The translations under genes were made by a program, and so were the position numbers. 64,000 nucleotides of DNA from Planctomycetota bacterium. GTDB lineage: Bacteria; Planctomycetota; Planctomycetia; Pirellulales; Pirellulaceae. The DNA lies in NCBI GenBank assembly GCA_963204915.1, contig CAUJHS010000002.1, positions 1 to 64,000 on the forward strand, read 5' to 3'. The stretch's first letter is position 1, and each line of letters opens with the position of its first letter. Below are positions 26,210 to 35,440 of this stretch, piece after piece. The notes beneath the pieces are model-generated. The model was not told where the DNA came from. It searched no databases and saw only the letters and a list, made by a program, of their open reading frames with translations.

Positions 26210-27019
26210 ATGCCTACGGTTCGCGACCTTTGCGAGTTTCTCGAAGCGTTCGCCCCGCCGCGCCTGGCGGAAGAGTGGGACAACGTGGGGCTGTTGGTCG
26301 GTCGCGGCGAACGCGTGGTCGAACGCATCATGACCTGTTTGACCATTACGCCCGCGAGCGCCGAGGAGGCGGCGGCCGAGCGTGCGGATTTGATCGTCAC
26401 GCATCATCCGTTGCCGTTTCGCCCGCTCAAGCGGCTGACGGACCAGACCACGCCCGGCTCGTTGTTGCTGCGTTTGATTGAAGCGGGAATCGCGGTGTAC
26501 AGTCCGCATACCGCGTTTGACTCGGCCCGGGAAGGCATCAACCAACGTCTGGCCGCAGGGCTGGAACTGTTGGATGTAGCGCCGCTGCGCCCGCTGCCGG
26601 AGTTGGTCGCGGCGCAGCCCTCAAACGAAGTTCTCGGAGCGGGGCGTTACGGACGACTTGCCAAACCGCAACGCCTGGCCGAGTTGGCGGACCGCCTCAA
26701 AACGTTTCTGCATATTGAAGGATTGCAAGCCGTTGGCGTGGCGGACCGAGCGGTGCAAACCGTGGCCGTGGCGTGCGGCAGCGCCGGCGAGTTTCTCGAA
26801 CCGGCCCGCCGATTGGGGTGCGAGGTATTAGTGACCGGTGAAACCAGTTTTCACACCTGCCTGGAGGCGGAAGCCACCGGCGTAGCGCTGCTCTTGCCCG
26901 GTCATTACGCTAGCGAACGGTTCGCCGTGGAGCGACTGAGCGACGTATTGGCCGAGGCGTTTCCGACGGTTCAGGTTTGGCCGAGCCGCCGCGAGCGCGA
27001 TCCTCTGCGATGGTGTTAA
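26210..27019 (+). CDS. Nif3-like dinuclear metal-centre hexameric protein
   Basis: A 269-residue member of the Nif3/YbgI family. The dinuclear site is visible: VTHHPLPFRP (two His), YSPHTAFDSAREGINQ (His/Asp) and near the C-terminus LPGHYASERFAVE (His and Glu). AEEWDNVGLLVG at the N-terminus is the family signature. Members form toroidal hexamers; some are annotated as GTP cyclohydrolase I type 2, but the general reaction is unsettled. AGGAGG occurs about 12 bases before the ATG. It is not obviously part of an operon. Confidence 0.92.
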   Translation: MPTVRDLCEFLEAFAPPRLAEEWDNVGLLVGRGERVVERIMTCLTITPASAEEAAAERADLIVTHHPLPFRPLKRLTDQTTPGSLLLRLIEAGIAVYSPHTAFDSAREGINQRLAAGLELLDVAPLRPLPELVAAQPSNEVLGAGRYGRLAKPQRLAELADRLKTFLHIEGLQAVGVADRAVQTVAVACGSAGEFLEPARRLGCEVLVTGETSFHTCLEAEATGVALLLPGHYASERFAVERLSDVLAEAFPTVQVWPSRRERDPLRWC

Positions 27020-27418
27020 TTCGCCGCGTTCGACCCTTTGCCGCGAGAATGCGGTCGTAATGCAACTCGAAATTCGACCGAAATGTCTGCTGCGCGGCCG
27101 GTGGATCCTTCCACCCAGGAATCTTCCAAACGGCGGCCCGAACGAGAGCGACTGCCTCGGGGATGATCTGCGATTCGTTGCCCTGACTTCCAGGTCGGTT
27201 GATCGGGAATGGCGTCTTCTGTCAACTTCTGTTGTCAACGCGGCTCGCCACATCGCAACACAGCTTTCGTTGGAGGAGTTCAGGGGGTCGACTCCGAGCC
27301 AGCCTCGCTTTCACCAGCGCGCCAACATTCGCGTTGACGGGGGTTCGGGGGCCGTGTCAAACTTAGGCCGCGTGCGCCTCGGTTTGAGCAGCGCAAAGCG
27401 GTCGAAAGGAGCGGCGGG
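27020..27418. other. 399 bp without a confident gene
   Basis: On the minus strand one frame, overlapping the 3' end of the Nif3 gene, reads NESQIIPEAVALVRAAVWK and FELHYDRILAAKG, which looks protein-like but has no start codon and an upstream stop near 27240. It may be a decayed gene end or chance. AAAGGAG just before 27419 is the ribosome binding site of the next gene. No terminator was recognised. Confidence 0.4.
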
Positions 27419-28513
27419 ATGGCTCGGAAAAAGAAAGCGACGTTGGCCGGTGGCGAGGTCGTGGGAGACTATGCGGCGTTTTTGGAGTCGCTGAAAGGGC
27501 GAGTGCGGCAGGCGCAGGTCAAGGCGATGCTCTCCGTGAACCGAGAGCTGATTCGGCTCTATTGGGACATCGGCCGGCTTATCGTCGAGCGGCAGGAGCA
27601 GGAGGGGTGGGGCAAGAGTGTTGTCGACCGGCTGGCGGGCGATATTCAAAGGACTTTTCCGGGGTTGCAAGGGTTTTCGCCAGTCAATGTATGGCGAATG
27701 CGGGCCTTTTATCTCGCTTACCGGCCCAGTTTGGCAATTCTGTCGCAAGCTGTGACAGAATTGGAAGCCGGTCCTCCACTCCCCATGGTCGAAATTCCTT
27801 GGGGACATAATCAGGTTCTCCTGTTCAAGTTAAAGGACGATGCCCAGCGCCGTTGGTACGCCGCGAAGGTGCTGGAGCACGGTTGGAGCCGGGCGGTATT
27901 GACGGTGCAGATCGAAAGCGATCTGTTTGGCCGGCAGGGGAAGGCGATCAGCAACTTCGCAGGCACGCTGCCAGCCCCGCAGTCCGACCTGGCCCAACAG
28001 TCGCTCAAAGACCCCTACTTGTTCGACTTTCTGACGCTGCACGACGAGGCGATCGAACGCGACCTGGAAACAGGCTTGGTCGATCACATCCAGAAATTTC
28101 TTTTGGAGTTAGGCGCGGGGTTCGCATTCGTGGGGCGGCAGGTCCATCTTGAGGTCGGCGAGGATGATTTCTATCTCGATTTGCTGTTCTACCATCTCAA
28201 GCTGCGCTGCTTCGTGGTGATCGACCTGAAGATGAAGAAGTTCACGCCGGAAGACGCCGGCAAAATGAACTTTTATTTGTCCGCGGTCGATTCACGGATG
28301 AAGCACCCGAGCGACGCTCCAACCATCGGCATGATCCTGTGCAAGACGCGCGACCGCATCACCGCGGAATACGCCTTGCGCGACATCGCCAAACCGATTG
28401 GCGTGGCGGAGTGGCAGACGAAGCTCGTGCAATCGCTGCCCGAACGCTTGAAAGGCAGCCTGCCAACCGTCGAAGAGATCGAGGCCGAGCTGAGCGAGAG
28501 CGAACCCTCCTGA
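27419..28513 (+). CDS. PDDEXK nuclease-domain protein, DUF1016 (YhcG-like)
   Basis: A 364-residue protein. The N-terminal half is the DUF1016 helical domain (SVNRELIRLYWDIGRLIVERQ, GWGKSVVDRLAGDIQRTFPGLQGFSPVNVWRMRAF). The C-terminal half carries the nuclease core: DDFYLDLLFYHLKLRCFVVIDLKMKKFTPEDAGKM, where the Asp and the D-x-K of IDLKMKKF are the PD-(D/E)xK residues. YhcG-like proteins are often found near restriction systems and in defence islands, and a DNA-cutting or repair role is likely. No methylase or specificity subunit is next to it. The start at 27419 is supported by AAAGGAG. Confidence 0.9.
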   Translation: MARKKKATLAGGEVVGDYAAFLESLKGRVRQAQVKAMLSVNRELIRLYWDIGRLIVERQEQEGWGKSVVDRLAGDIQRTFPGLQGFSPVNVWRMRAFYLAYRPSLAILSQAVTELEAGPPLPMVEIPWGHNQVLLFKLKDDAQRRWYAAKVLEHGWSRAVLTVQIESDLFGRQGKAISNFAGTLPAPQSDLAQQSLKDPYLFDFLTLHDEAIERDLETGLVDHIQKFLLELGAGFAFVGRQVHLEVGEDDFYLDLLFYHLKLRCFVVIDLKMKKFTPEDAGKMNFYLSAVDSRMKHPSDAPTIGMILCKTRDRITAEYALRDIAKPIGVAEWQTKLVQSLPERLKGSLPTVEEIEAELSESEPS

Positions 28514-28635
28514 CCGCGATGCGAAATGCGAATTGCATTGAAAACGAGCAGAAATCAAGGTTGGCTTGCCAATCGCGTACCGTGTGTCCTTGTTGCCCGG
28601 CGTCGACGAATGCAATTCCTTGAGGGTTTGTAAGC

Positions 28636-29046
28636 ATGTCAGCCAACAGGATGCTCGACGTGGCTTGTGGTATAGTCATCGCGTCCAGTTTACTGGCGGT
28701 CAGTGTGATTTGGTCGCTCTCCTATTGGGAAATCCATTATAGCTATCCACCGAAAGATGGCGTCACGACGGACTTGCCGCGGTTCGCGGGCATCTATTTT
28801 CGTTACTATCACCTGACCTGGTTTGTTCCCGTCGTTAGCAACGTCTGGGGTTTGTGGCTGATGCTCCGGAAGACAACCACCATGGACGAGGTCTTGGTGT
28901 TCTCCCTGTGCCACGCGGTTACACGATGGTTTGAATTCGCCTTGCTGCTTGGGCGGGTGGTGGGTATAGTTCGCGCCGTTTATGTGGCGGGCGAGTTTTC
29001 TGGATCAACCGGGCACGGAGGCTGGTCATGCGCGCGGCGGCGATGA
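28636..29046 (+). CDS. Small membrane protein of unknown function
   Basis: A 136-residue protein with hydrophobic segments at about 9-30, 57-77 and 85-118, suggesting three or four helices. I recognise no family. The final ~20 residues (EFSGSTGHGGWSCARRR) look random and overlap the start of the next gene by 19 bases, so the C-terminus may be altered by a frameshift or a displaced stop. Direction and spacing allow co-transcription with the secretin-like gene, but no functional link is visible. Confidence 0.5.
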   Translation: MSANRMLDVACGIVIASSLLAVSVIWSLSYWEIHYSYPPKDGVTTDLPRFAGIYFRYYHLTWFVPVVSNVWGLWLMLRKTTTMDEVLVFSLCHAVTRWFEFALLLGRVVGIVRAVYVAGEFSGSTGHGGWSCARRR

Positions 29047-30329
29047 GTTGGATAGTGTGGACGGCGCTGGGGCTGACCGCCTTCGCGCAAACGGCCGATC
29101 AAGGCGGAGGTTCGTTCCAAGGCGGCGGATCATTCCAAAGCGGCGGTTTTAACAGTGGGGCGTTCAGTGCGGGAACGGCAGCCGCCCCCGCGGCGCCGGC
29201 CACGTTGGATCCGGGCGTGGCTCCGGCTCCTAGCTCTCCGGCTAGCTCTCCAGCTCCCAGTTCTCGGGCTGCAGCGCCGGCGCCGGCCGCTTCGACCCGG
29301 CAAGCTGTGGCGCCCAGCGCGGTTGCTCCGCAAGACCGCACGCTGCCCAACCACGCCGGGCAGGTGTGGCGCGAGTACGACATTTCGACCTACACGGCCC
29401 GCGTGACGAACAAAGAACATCCGCAGCAGGCGATCATCGACTGGGTGCTGCGCGAAACCGGCACCGAACTTTGGTTCGCCGAGCCGCTGGGCATCTTGAG
29501 CGCCGACCGCAACACGCTGCGGGTCTATCACACGCCCGAAATCCAAGCGATTGTGGCCAACATTGTCGATCTGTTTGTGAACAGCCATCATGAGTCCCAT
29601 GCCTTTGGCGTGCGGCTAGTGTCGGTAGGCAGCCCCAACTGGCGCACCAAACTTTTGCCGCTGATGCGCTCCGTGCCGGTGCAGTCGCCGGGGCTCGACG
29701 CCTGGCTTGTAACGAAAGAAAACGCAGCGCTCATGCTGGCCGAGTTGCGGAAACGTTCGGACTTCAAAGAACATAGCGCTCCGAACCTGCTCATTCACAA
29801 CGGGCAGCCGCACATCTTGAGCAGCATCCGCCCGCGAAACTACGTGCGAAGTGTGTTCGCCACGCCCAATGTGCCGCCCGGCTATCAACTGGAAATGGGG
29901 CAAGTCGAGGAAGGTTACTCGCTGGAAATTTGCCCGTTGCTCTCGAACGAAGGCGACAATGCCGACGTGGTGTTGAAGTGTCAGGTCGACCAGGTCGAAC
30001 GCTTCGTGCCGATCGTGATTGACGTGCCCACGGTGGCCAGCCAGCAGCGCGTGCAAATTCAGATTCCGCAAATCACCGGCTGGAAGTTGCACGAACGATT
30101 CCGCTGGCCGACTTCCCACGTGCTGGTGCTCAGCCGCGGGGTGGTGGCCTCGCCTTCAACTACGCCGACCGAAAACACCGTGGCGGGAATCAAGAATCCG
30201 TTCTCGAACGACAACCCCCGCGCCGACGCCTTGTTGTTTCTTTCCAGCAATGGCGTAGCCAGCCAAACGTTAGTCGATCCCCAGCGCGCCGCGCAGCTCT
30301 ACGATCCCAACACCCGCGGCCGGTACTAA
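29028..30329 (+). CDS. Exported secretin-like protein
   Basis: A 433-residue protein with a signal peptide (SWIVWTALGLTAFAQ). A low-complexity Gly/Ser then Ala/Pro/Ser-rich linker runs to about residue 100. The region from ~108 to 190 (WREYDISTYT...PQQAIIDWVLRETG...NTLRVYHTPEIQAIVANIVDLFV) resembles the ring-forming N-domains of secretins, and the C-terminal part (VPIVIDVPTVASQQRVQIQIP) a degenerate secretin strand region. A complete beta-barrel gate is not evident, so it may be a lone secretin-like ring protein rather than a pore. No type II or IV pilus genes adjoin it. Assignment is from pattern only. Confidence 0.6.
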   Translation: MRAAAMSWIVWTALGLTAFAQTADQGGGSFQGGGSFQSGGFNSGAFSAGTAAAPAAPATLDPGVAPAPSSPASSPAPSSRAAAPAPAASTRQAVAPSAVAPQDRTLPNHAGQVWREYDISTYTARVTNKEHPQQAIIDWVLRETGTELWFAEPLGILSADRNTLRVYHTPEIQAIVANIVDLFVNSHHESHAFGVRLVSVGSPNWRTKLLPLMRSVPVQSPGLDAWLVTKENAALMLAELRKRSDFKEHSAPNLLIHNGQPHILSSIRPRNYVRSVFATPNVPPGYQLEMGQVEEGYSLEICPLLSNEGDNADVVLKCQVDQVERFVPIVIDVPTVASQQRVQIQIPQITGWKLHERFRWPTSHVLVLSRGVVASPSTTPTENTVAGIKNPFSNDNPRADALLFLSSNGVASQTLVDPQRAAQLYDPNTRGRY

Positions 30330-30401
30330 ACCGCTGTCGACTACGGCGACCGTCTTTGCACGGTTGACGAGGTTTGACGAAGGCGCAAAATCGGAATCAC
30401 G

Positions 30402-30444
30402 ACCAGGAGTCAAGCGCGGGCCTTGGCTCCTGGTTTCGTTTCTT
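30402..30444 (+). terminator. Rho-independent terminator
   Basis: ACCAGGAGTCAAG and CTTGGCTCCTGGT form a stem with a short GC loop, followed by TTTCGTTTCTT. It is 70 bases past the secretin-like gene on the same strand. The remaining part of 30330-30649 holds no gene; GAGGAG before 30650 is the next gene's ribosome binding site. Confidence 0.7.
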
Positions 30445-30649
30445 GCCGCACCTTGAGTTACTTTGCGACGTTCGCGTTCTTGCGGCGGCTTGTTTTCGGG
30501 GGGTGGGTCGGGTATTTTTCACGAAGGGGTTTTCCCCAAGTCGTTGGCCGACTTCGTAGACTGCCTCTGGTCGCAGTTCCTACAATGGCAAAACGACGTA
30601 ATGCTTCCCGCCTTGAAGTCCCACCTTTCGCCCTTCGTGAGGAGTTGGC

Positions 30650-31783
<1,134 letters not shown>

Positions 31784-32141
31784 CCACCCATGTTACCCAA
31801 GAGAGGATTGGGAACAGGAGGCAACGGAGGAGAACAGAAGAGCCGGCAGAGACAGTGGGGCGATAGGCCCCCACAATGGGTTGTTCCATCTAGAATTGCA
31901 TTAAATGATTATTGAACGTCTGTACACTAATCAGGCTGTGGACGTAGCGGGAAGCTGCGAACATGCGTCCTATCGCATTCTAGCGGCCTTCCTGAGCCTG
32001 TTTGACCGGCCTGCTTAAATCCGTTCGCGCGCAACATCGCGGTACATGCGGAAAGATTTTGAACAGGAGCGGGCAGAAAGAAACTGCCAAGCCGAGATCG
32101 CCCACATACCGCGAGAAATGGCGGACGACGTTTTGCAACGC

Positions 32142-32158
32142 CAACCCTGAAAGGGTTG
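32142..32158. repeat. Palindromic unit CAACCCTGAAAGGGTTG, copy 1
   Basis: A 17 bp near-perfect palindrome. The same 17 bases recur at 32219-32235, with flanking GCC before and a purine/pyrimidine-AC after in both. Confidence 0.9.
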
Positions 32159-32218
32159 TACAACCCAGCCCAGGGTCGCGCAGCACACCCTGGGAAAACG
32201 AACTAACCTAACCCGCGC

Positions 32219-32235
32219 CAACCCTGAAAGGGTTG
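32219..32235. repeat. Palindromic unit CAACCCTGAAAGGGTTG, copy 2
   Basis: Identical to the unit 77 bp upstream. Confidence 0.9.
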
Positions 32236-32255
32236 CACCAACCGGAACGATAACG

Positions 32256-32328
32256 TGTGCCACTGCTGGCTCGTCCAGCAGTGCTCCCCCGACGTAACAA
32301 ACACTGCTGGACAAGCCAGCAGAGCCAC
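32256..32328. repeat. Paired CACTGCTGG hairpins
   Basis: A stem-loop at 32256-32284 (CACTGCTGG/CCAGCAGTG) is followed by its inverted counterpart at 32302-32328 (CACTGCTGGACAAGCC then AGCAGAGCCAC). Together they form a larger palindrome of about 73 bp. The palindrome at 1884-1906 is related. Confidence 0.8.
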
Positions 32329-32394
32329 CCGCCGGGATAGCAAGATATTAACGACCCCGCACGAATAGCTTTTTTACATTCCAGAGTTTTCATC

Positions 32395-33849
32395 ATGCTA
32401 GAAATTCCCGTTATCCGTTTTGGCAAGCCTTATGAGTCTTTGGAAAAGCAGGAGGTGTTGCACTTTGCTACGGGGGAACCCATTGCTAAGGTGCATCAGG
32501 CGAATGGCGGGATCATTAAGAAGGATTTGAAGCAGGCGCAGAAGGCGCGGGATGCGTTGCGGCAGTTCTCTTGCGAGCAGTTGATTGAGAAGTTGAAAGT
32601 GGCGGCCGGCCACTATTTGAATGGCACGTTGCCGATGGGTAATGGCCGGCAGTCGCCCGAGGATTTTTATCGCCAGCAGTCGGCTTCGACCGGCCTGCCC
32701 GAGCATATGTGCAAGGGGAACATGGCCAAGAACTCCTTCGTGTTGGAAAACATGGGGAAGATTTTGGACTGCCTGACGCGCGGGCTGCCGTTGGATATTC
32801 TTTCGCGCGGCTGGGGTGTAGAAGACCGCGGCGTCGTGGTCAGTTACCAATGTCAGTCGCCCATCTTGGGCGCCGTGCTGCCGTCGAACTCGCCGGGCGT
32901 ACACACCTTGTGGCTGCCGGCCATTCCGTTGCAACTGGGCCTGGTGCTCAAGCCGGGTCCGCAAGAACCGTGGACGCCGTATCGCGTCATGGCCGCGTTT
33001 GTGGAAGCGGGCATTCCGGCCGAAGCGTTCGCGCTCTACCCCGGCGAAGCGGAAGCGGGCGCCGCGGTGCTCGAAGCTTGCGACCGGGCCATGATCTTCG
33101 GCGGCACCGCTACCGTGGATCGCTATCGCGGCAATCCCAAGGTGCAGGCGCACGGTCCCGGTTTTTCGAAGATCATCCTTGGTGATGATCTGGTGGACAA
33201 CTGGGAACAGTACCTCGATCTGATGGCCGAAAGCATTTACATCAACAGCGGCCGCGGGTGCATCAACGCGTCGGGCGTGTGGGCTTCACGGCATACGAAG
33301 GAAATCGCCGCCGCGCTGGCCAAGAAGCTCGGGCCGATTGAAGTCAAACCGCCCCAAGACCCGGAAGCGGGCCTGGCCGCCTTCACCACGCAAATGAACG
33401 GCAAGAGCATGGGCCGCCTGGTGTGGGAGATGATCGAAGCCGACCTCAAGCAAGACGGCGTGACGCACGCCACCGCCGAATACGGCGAGCGGTTGGTCGA
33501 GAAGGAGCGTTGCAGCTACCTCCGGCCCACGATCGTCCATGCCAACTCGCCCGAGGCGGAGATTACGAAGAAGGAGTACATGTTCCCCTTCGCCACCGTG
33601 GTGACCTGCCCGCAAGATCAAATGCTCAAGAAGATCGGGCCGACCTTGGTCTGCACGGTCATCTCGAACGACGAGAAGCTGATCGAAGGCTGCATCAACG
33701 CCACGCACATCGACCGGCTGAACATCGGGGCGATTCCCACCAACCGCCTCAACTGGCTGCAACCGCATGAAGGGAACATCATCGACTTCCTGTTCCGTTC
33801 GCGGGCGCTGCAAGTGACCGAAGACCGCTTAGCGGCTCTGCGGAAGTAG
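32395..33849 (+). CDS. Aldehyde dehydrogenase-superfamily protein
   Basis: A 484-residue member of the NAD(P)-dependent aldehyde dehydrogenase superfamily. The catalytic Cys is in INSGRGCINASGVW at about residue 292; the cofactor region reads GAVLPSNSPGVHTLWLPAIPLQLGLVLKPGPQEPWTPY and FGGTATVDRY. The N-terminal ~100 residues are unlike ordinary aldehyde dehydrogenases, closer to acyl-CoA or acyl-enzyme reductase types (LuxC, acylating dehydrogenases), where the same Cys forms the thioester. With the LuxE-like gene before it and an alcohol dehydrogenase after it, conversion between an activated acid and an aldehyde is the likely role. Direction and substrate are inference. Confidence 0.85.
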   Translation: MLEIPVIRFGKPYESLEKQEVLHFATGEPIAKVHQANGGIIKKDLKQAQKARDALRQFSCEQLIEKLKVAAGHYLNGTLPMGNGRQSPEDFYRQQSASTGLPEHMCKGNMAKNSFVLENMGKILDCLTRGLPLDILSRGWGVEDRGVVVSYQCQSPILGAVLPSNSPGVHTLWLPAIPLQLGLVLKPGPQEPWTPYRVMAAFVEAGIPAEAFALYPGEAEAGAAVLEACDRAMIFGGTATVDRYRGNPKVQAHGPGFSKIILGDDLVDNWEQYLDLMAESIYINSGRGCINASGVWASRHTKEIAAALAKKLGPIEVKPPQDPEAGLAAFTTQMNGKSMGRLVWEMIEADLKQDGVTHATAEYGERLVEKERCSYLRPTIVHANSPEAEITKKEYMFPFATVVTCPQDQMLKKIGPTLVCTVISNDEKLIEGCINATHIDRLNIGAIPTNRLNWLQPHEGNIIDFLFRSRALQVTEDRLAALRK

Positions 33850-33860
33850 ATCCGAGAAGA

Positions 33861-34002
33861 TTTGAACAGGAGGGAATAGAGCAGAACCGAGATAAGAGCG
33901 CGGACGGAGTTTAATCCTGCTTGTTAAATTCGTCGTCTGCTCACGAACGAAATCGCTTTCGATCAATCTCTCTCGGTTTCTCTCCGTTCGCTCCTGTTCA
34001 AA
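33861..34002. repeat. Inverted-terminus repeat, TTTGAACAGGAG family
   Basis: Perfect 12 bp termini, TTTGAACAGGAG at 33861-33872 and CTCCTGTTCAAA at 33991-34002, bound 142 bp. Internally, GAACCGAGA near the left pairs with TCTCGGTTTC near the right. It is the best-preserved member of the family and separates the aldehyde and alcohol dehydrogenase genes. Confidence 0.85.
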
Positions 34003-34050
34003 CTTCTTCCGCTTGACGATTCAACGCTCCCCGCCTTACTGATCCTGCCC

Positions 34051-35202
34051 ATGGTACCCTTCGACTTTTACCCGCGCACGCGCTTTGTGTTTGGCCCGGA
34101 TCGGGTTGAGGAGTTGGGCGTCTTGGCGGCGGAGTTGGGCGCGCGCCGGGCGATGGTGGTGAGCGACCCTGGCATTGTGCGGGCCGGGCACACCGAACAC
34201 GGCGTCGCCTCGCTGCGCAAGGCTGGCCTGGAAGCGCGCATCTTCGACCATGTGGAGGAAAATCCCAATACCGACCACGTGGCCGCGGGCGTGGAGTTCG
34301 CCCAAGAGTTCGCCCCTGAAGTCATCATTGGCCTGGGCGGCGGTAGTTCGATGGACTGCGCCAAAGGAGTCAACTTCATTTACACCAACGGCGGCGAAAT
34401 GAAGGATTATTGGGGCGTAGGCAAAGCCGCCAAGCCGCTCTTGCCGATGATCGCCGTGCCCACCACGGCCGGCACCGGCAGCGAGGCGCAATCGTACGCT
34501 TTGATTTCCGATGCGAAGACGCACGTGAAAATGGCGTGCGGCGATAAGAAGGCGTCGTTTCGCGTCGCGCTGCTCGACCCGAAACTCACCGTCACACAGC
34601 CGCGCGAAGTCACGGCCCTCACGGGAATCGACGCCATTGTTCACGCGCTGGAAACGTACGTCACCAAGCCGCGCAACGCTGCCTCGCTCGCCTTCAGCCG
34701 GGAAGCGTGGACCCTGCTGGCCGACAACTTCGCCCATGTGTTGGATAATCCCGATGACCTGGAAGCCCGCTCCGGCATGCAACTGGGGGCGTGTTTCGCG
34801 GGGCTGGCCATTGAGAACTCGATGCTCGGCGCCGCGCACGCCCTGGCGAACCCGCTGACCACGACCTTTGGCATTCCACACGGGCAAGCGGTGTCGGTCA
34901 TGGTCCCGCATGTGATTCGGTTCAACGGCGAGACCTTCAATCATCTCTACCGTGACTTGCTCGAAACCACCATGGAGTTGCCAGGGTGTCCGGACCCGCG
35001 GCACGGCTCGCAAGGACTGGCCGACTATGTGACGCGCCTCTTGGAGAAAGCGCTGCTCAAGACCCGTCTGGCCGATCTGGGCGTCGAGCGAGACAAACTT
35101 CCCGACCTGGCCGCGCACGCCGCCGAGCAATGGACGGGCCGCTTCAACCCCCGAGAGGTAGGGCAAGACGAACTGTTCGCCCTCTACGAACGTGCATTCT
35201 GA
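34051..35202 (+). CDS. Iron-containing (group III) alcohol dehydrogenase
   Basis: A 383-residue NAD(P)-dependent alcohol dehydrogenase. Seen: the cofactor loop GLGGGSSMDCAKGVNF, PTTAGTGSEAQSYALI, and the metal ligands Asp and His in GIDAIVHALE plus two His in LGAAHALANPLTTTFGIPHGQA. This is the complete Fe-ADH set. The family includes enzymes for primary alcohols, butanol, 1,3-propanediol and lactaldehyde. It should reduce the aldehyde made by the preceding dehydrogenase, or oxidise the alcohol if the route runs the other way. Cytosolic. Confidence 0.92.
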   Translation: MVPFDFYPRTRFVFGPDRVEELGVLAAELGARRAMVVSDPGIVRAGHTEHGVASLRKAGLEARIFDHVEENPNTDHVAAGVEFAQEFAPEVIIGLGGGSSMDCAKGVNFIYTNGGEMKDYWGVGKAAKPLLPMIAVPTTAGTGSEAQSYALISDAKTHVKMACGDKKASFRVALLDPKLTVTQPREVTALTGIDAIVHALETYVTKPRNAASLAFSREAWTLLADNFAHVLDNPDDLEARSGMQLGACFAGLAIENSMLGAAHALANPLTTTFGIPHGQAVSVMVPHVIRFNGETFNHLYRDLLETTMELPGCPDPRHGSQGLADYVTRLLEKALLKTRLADLGVERDKLPDLAAHAAEQWTGRFNPREVGQDELFALYERAF

Positions 35203-35440
35203 TATAATCTAGGAACGGTTGCGTCGTGGGCGCCTTGAACTTGGCCGCCACGCGCTTGCGTACGGTTCTTGTTCCCTTCACCAGGCTAACCGTGGGCGAG
35301 CGCTCAGCGGCAAATAACCGTTGTTCGTAAATGCGCCCACTGCCCCGTGGGGACGCCGATGATGGCGACTTCCAAGTAGGCAAGGCAAAACCGCCAGAGA
35401 TAGGTTGGTCTCCGTGGCGCCGTAAGAATAAAGGTTTCTT

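Larger units (their letters stand above)
31784..32394. repeat. 611 bp repeat-rich intergenic region
   Basis: No gene is supported here. Contents in order: a solo GGAACAGGAGG end at 31811; another TTTTGAACAGGAG end at 32057; CAACCCTGAAAGGGTTG at 32142-32158 and again at 32219-32235; between them a CCCAGGGT...ACCCTGGG stem; a CCACTGCTGG/CCAGCAGTG hairpin at 32256-32284; and an inverted relative of that hairpin at 32302-32328. The mixture suggests several small mobile or REP-like sequences have accumulated between two genes of what may have been one operon. Confidence 0.75.
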
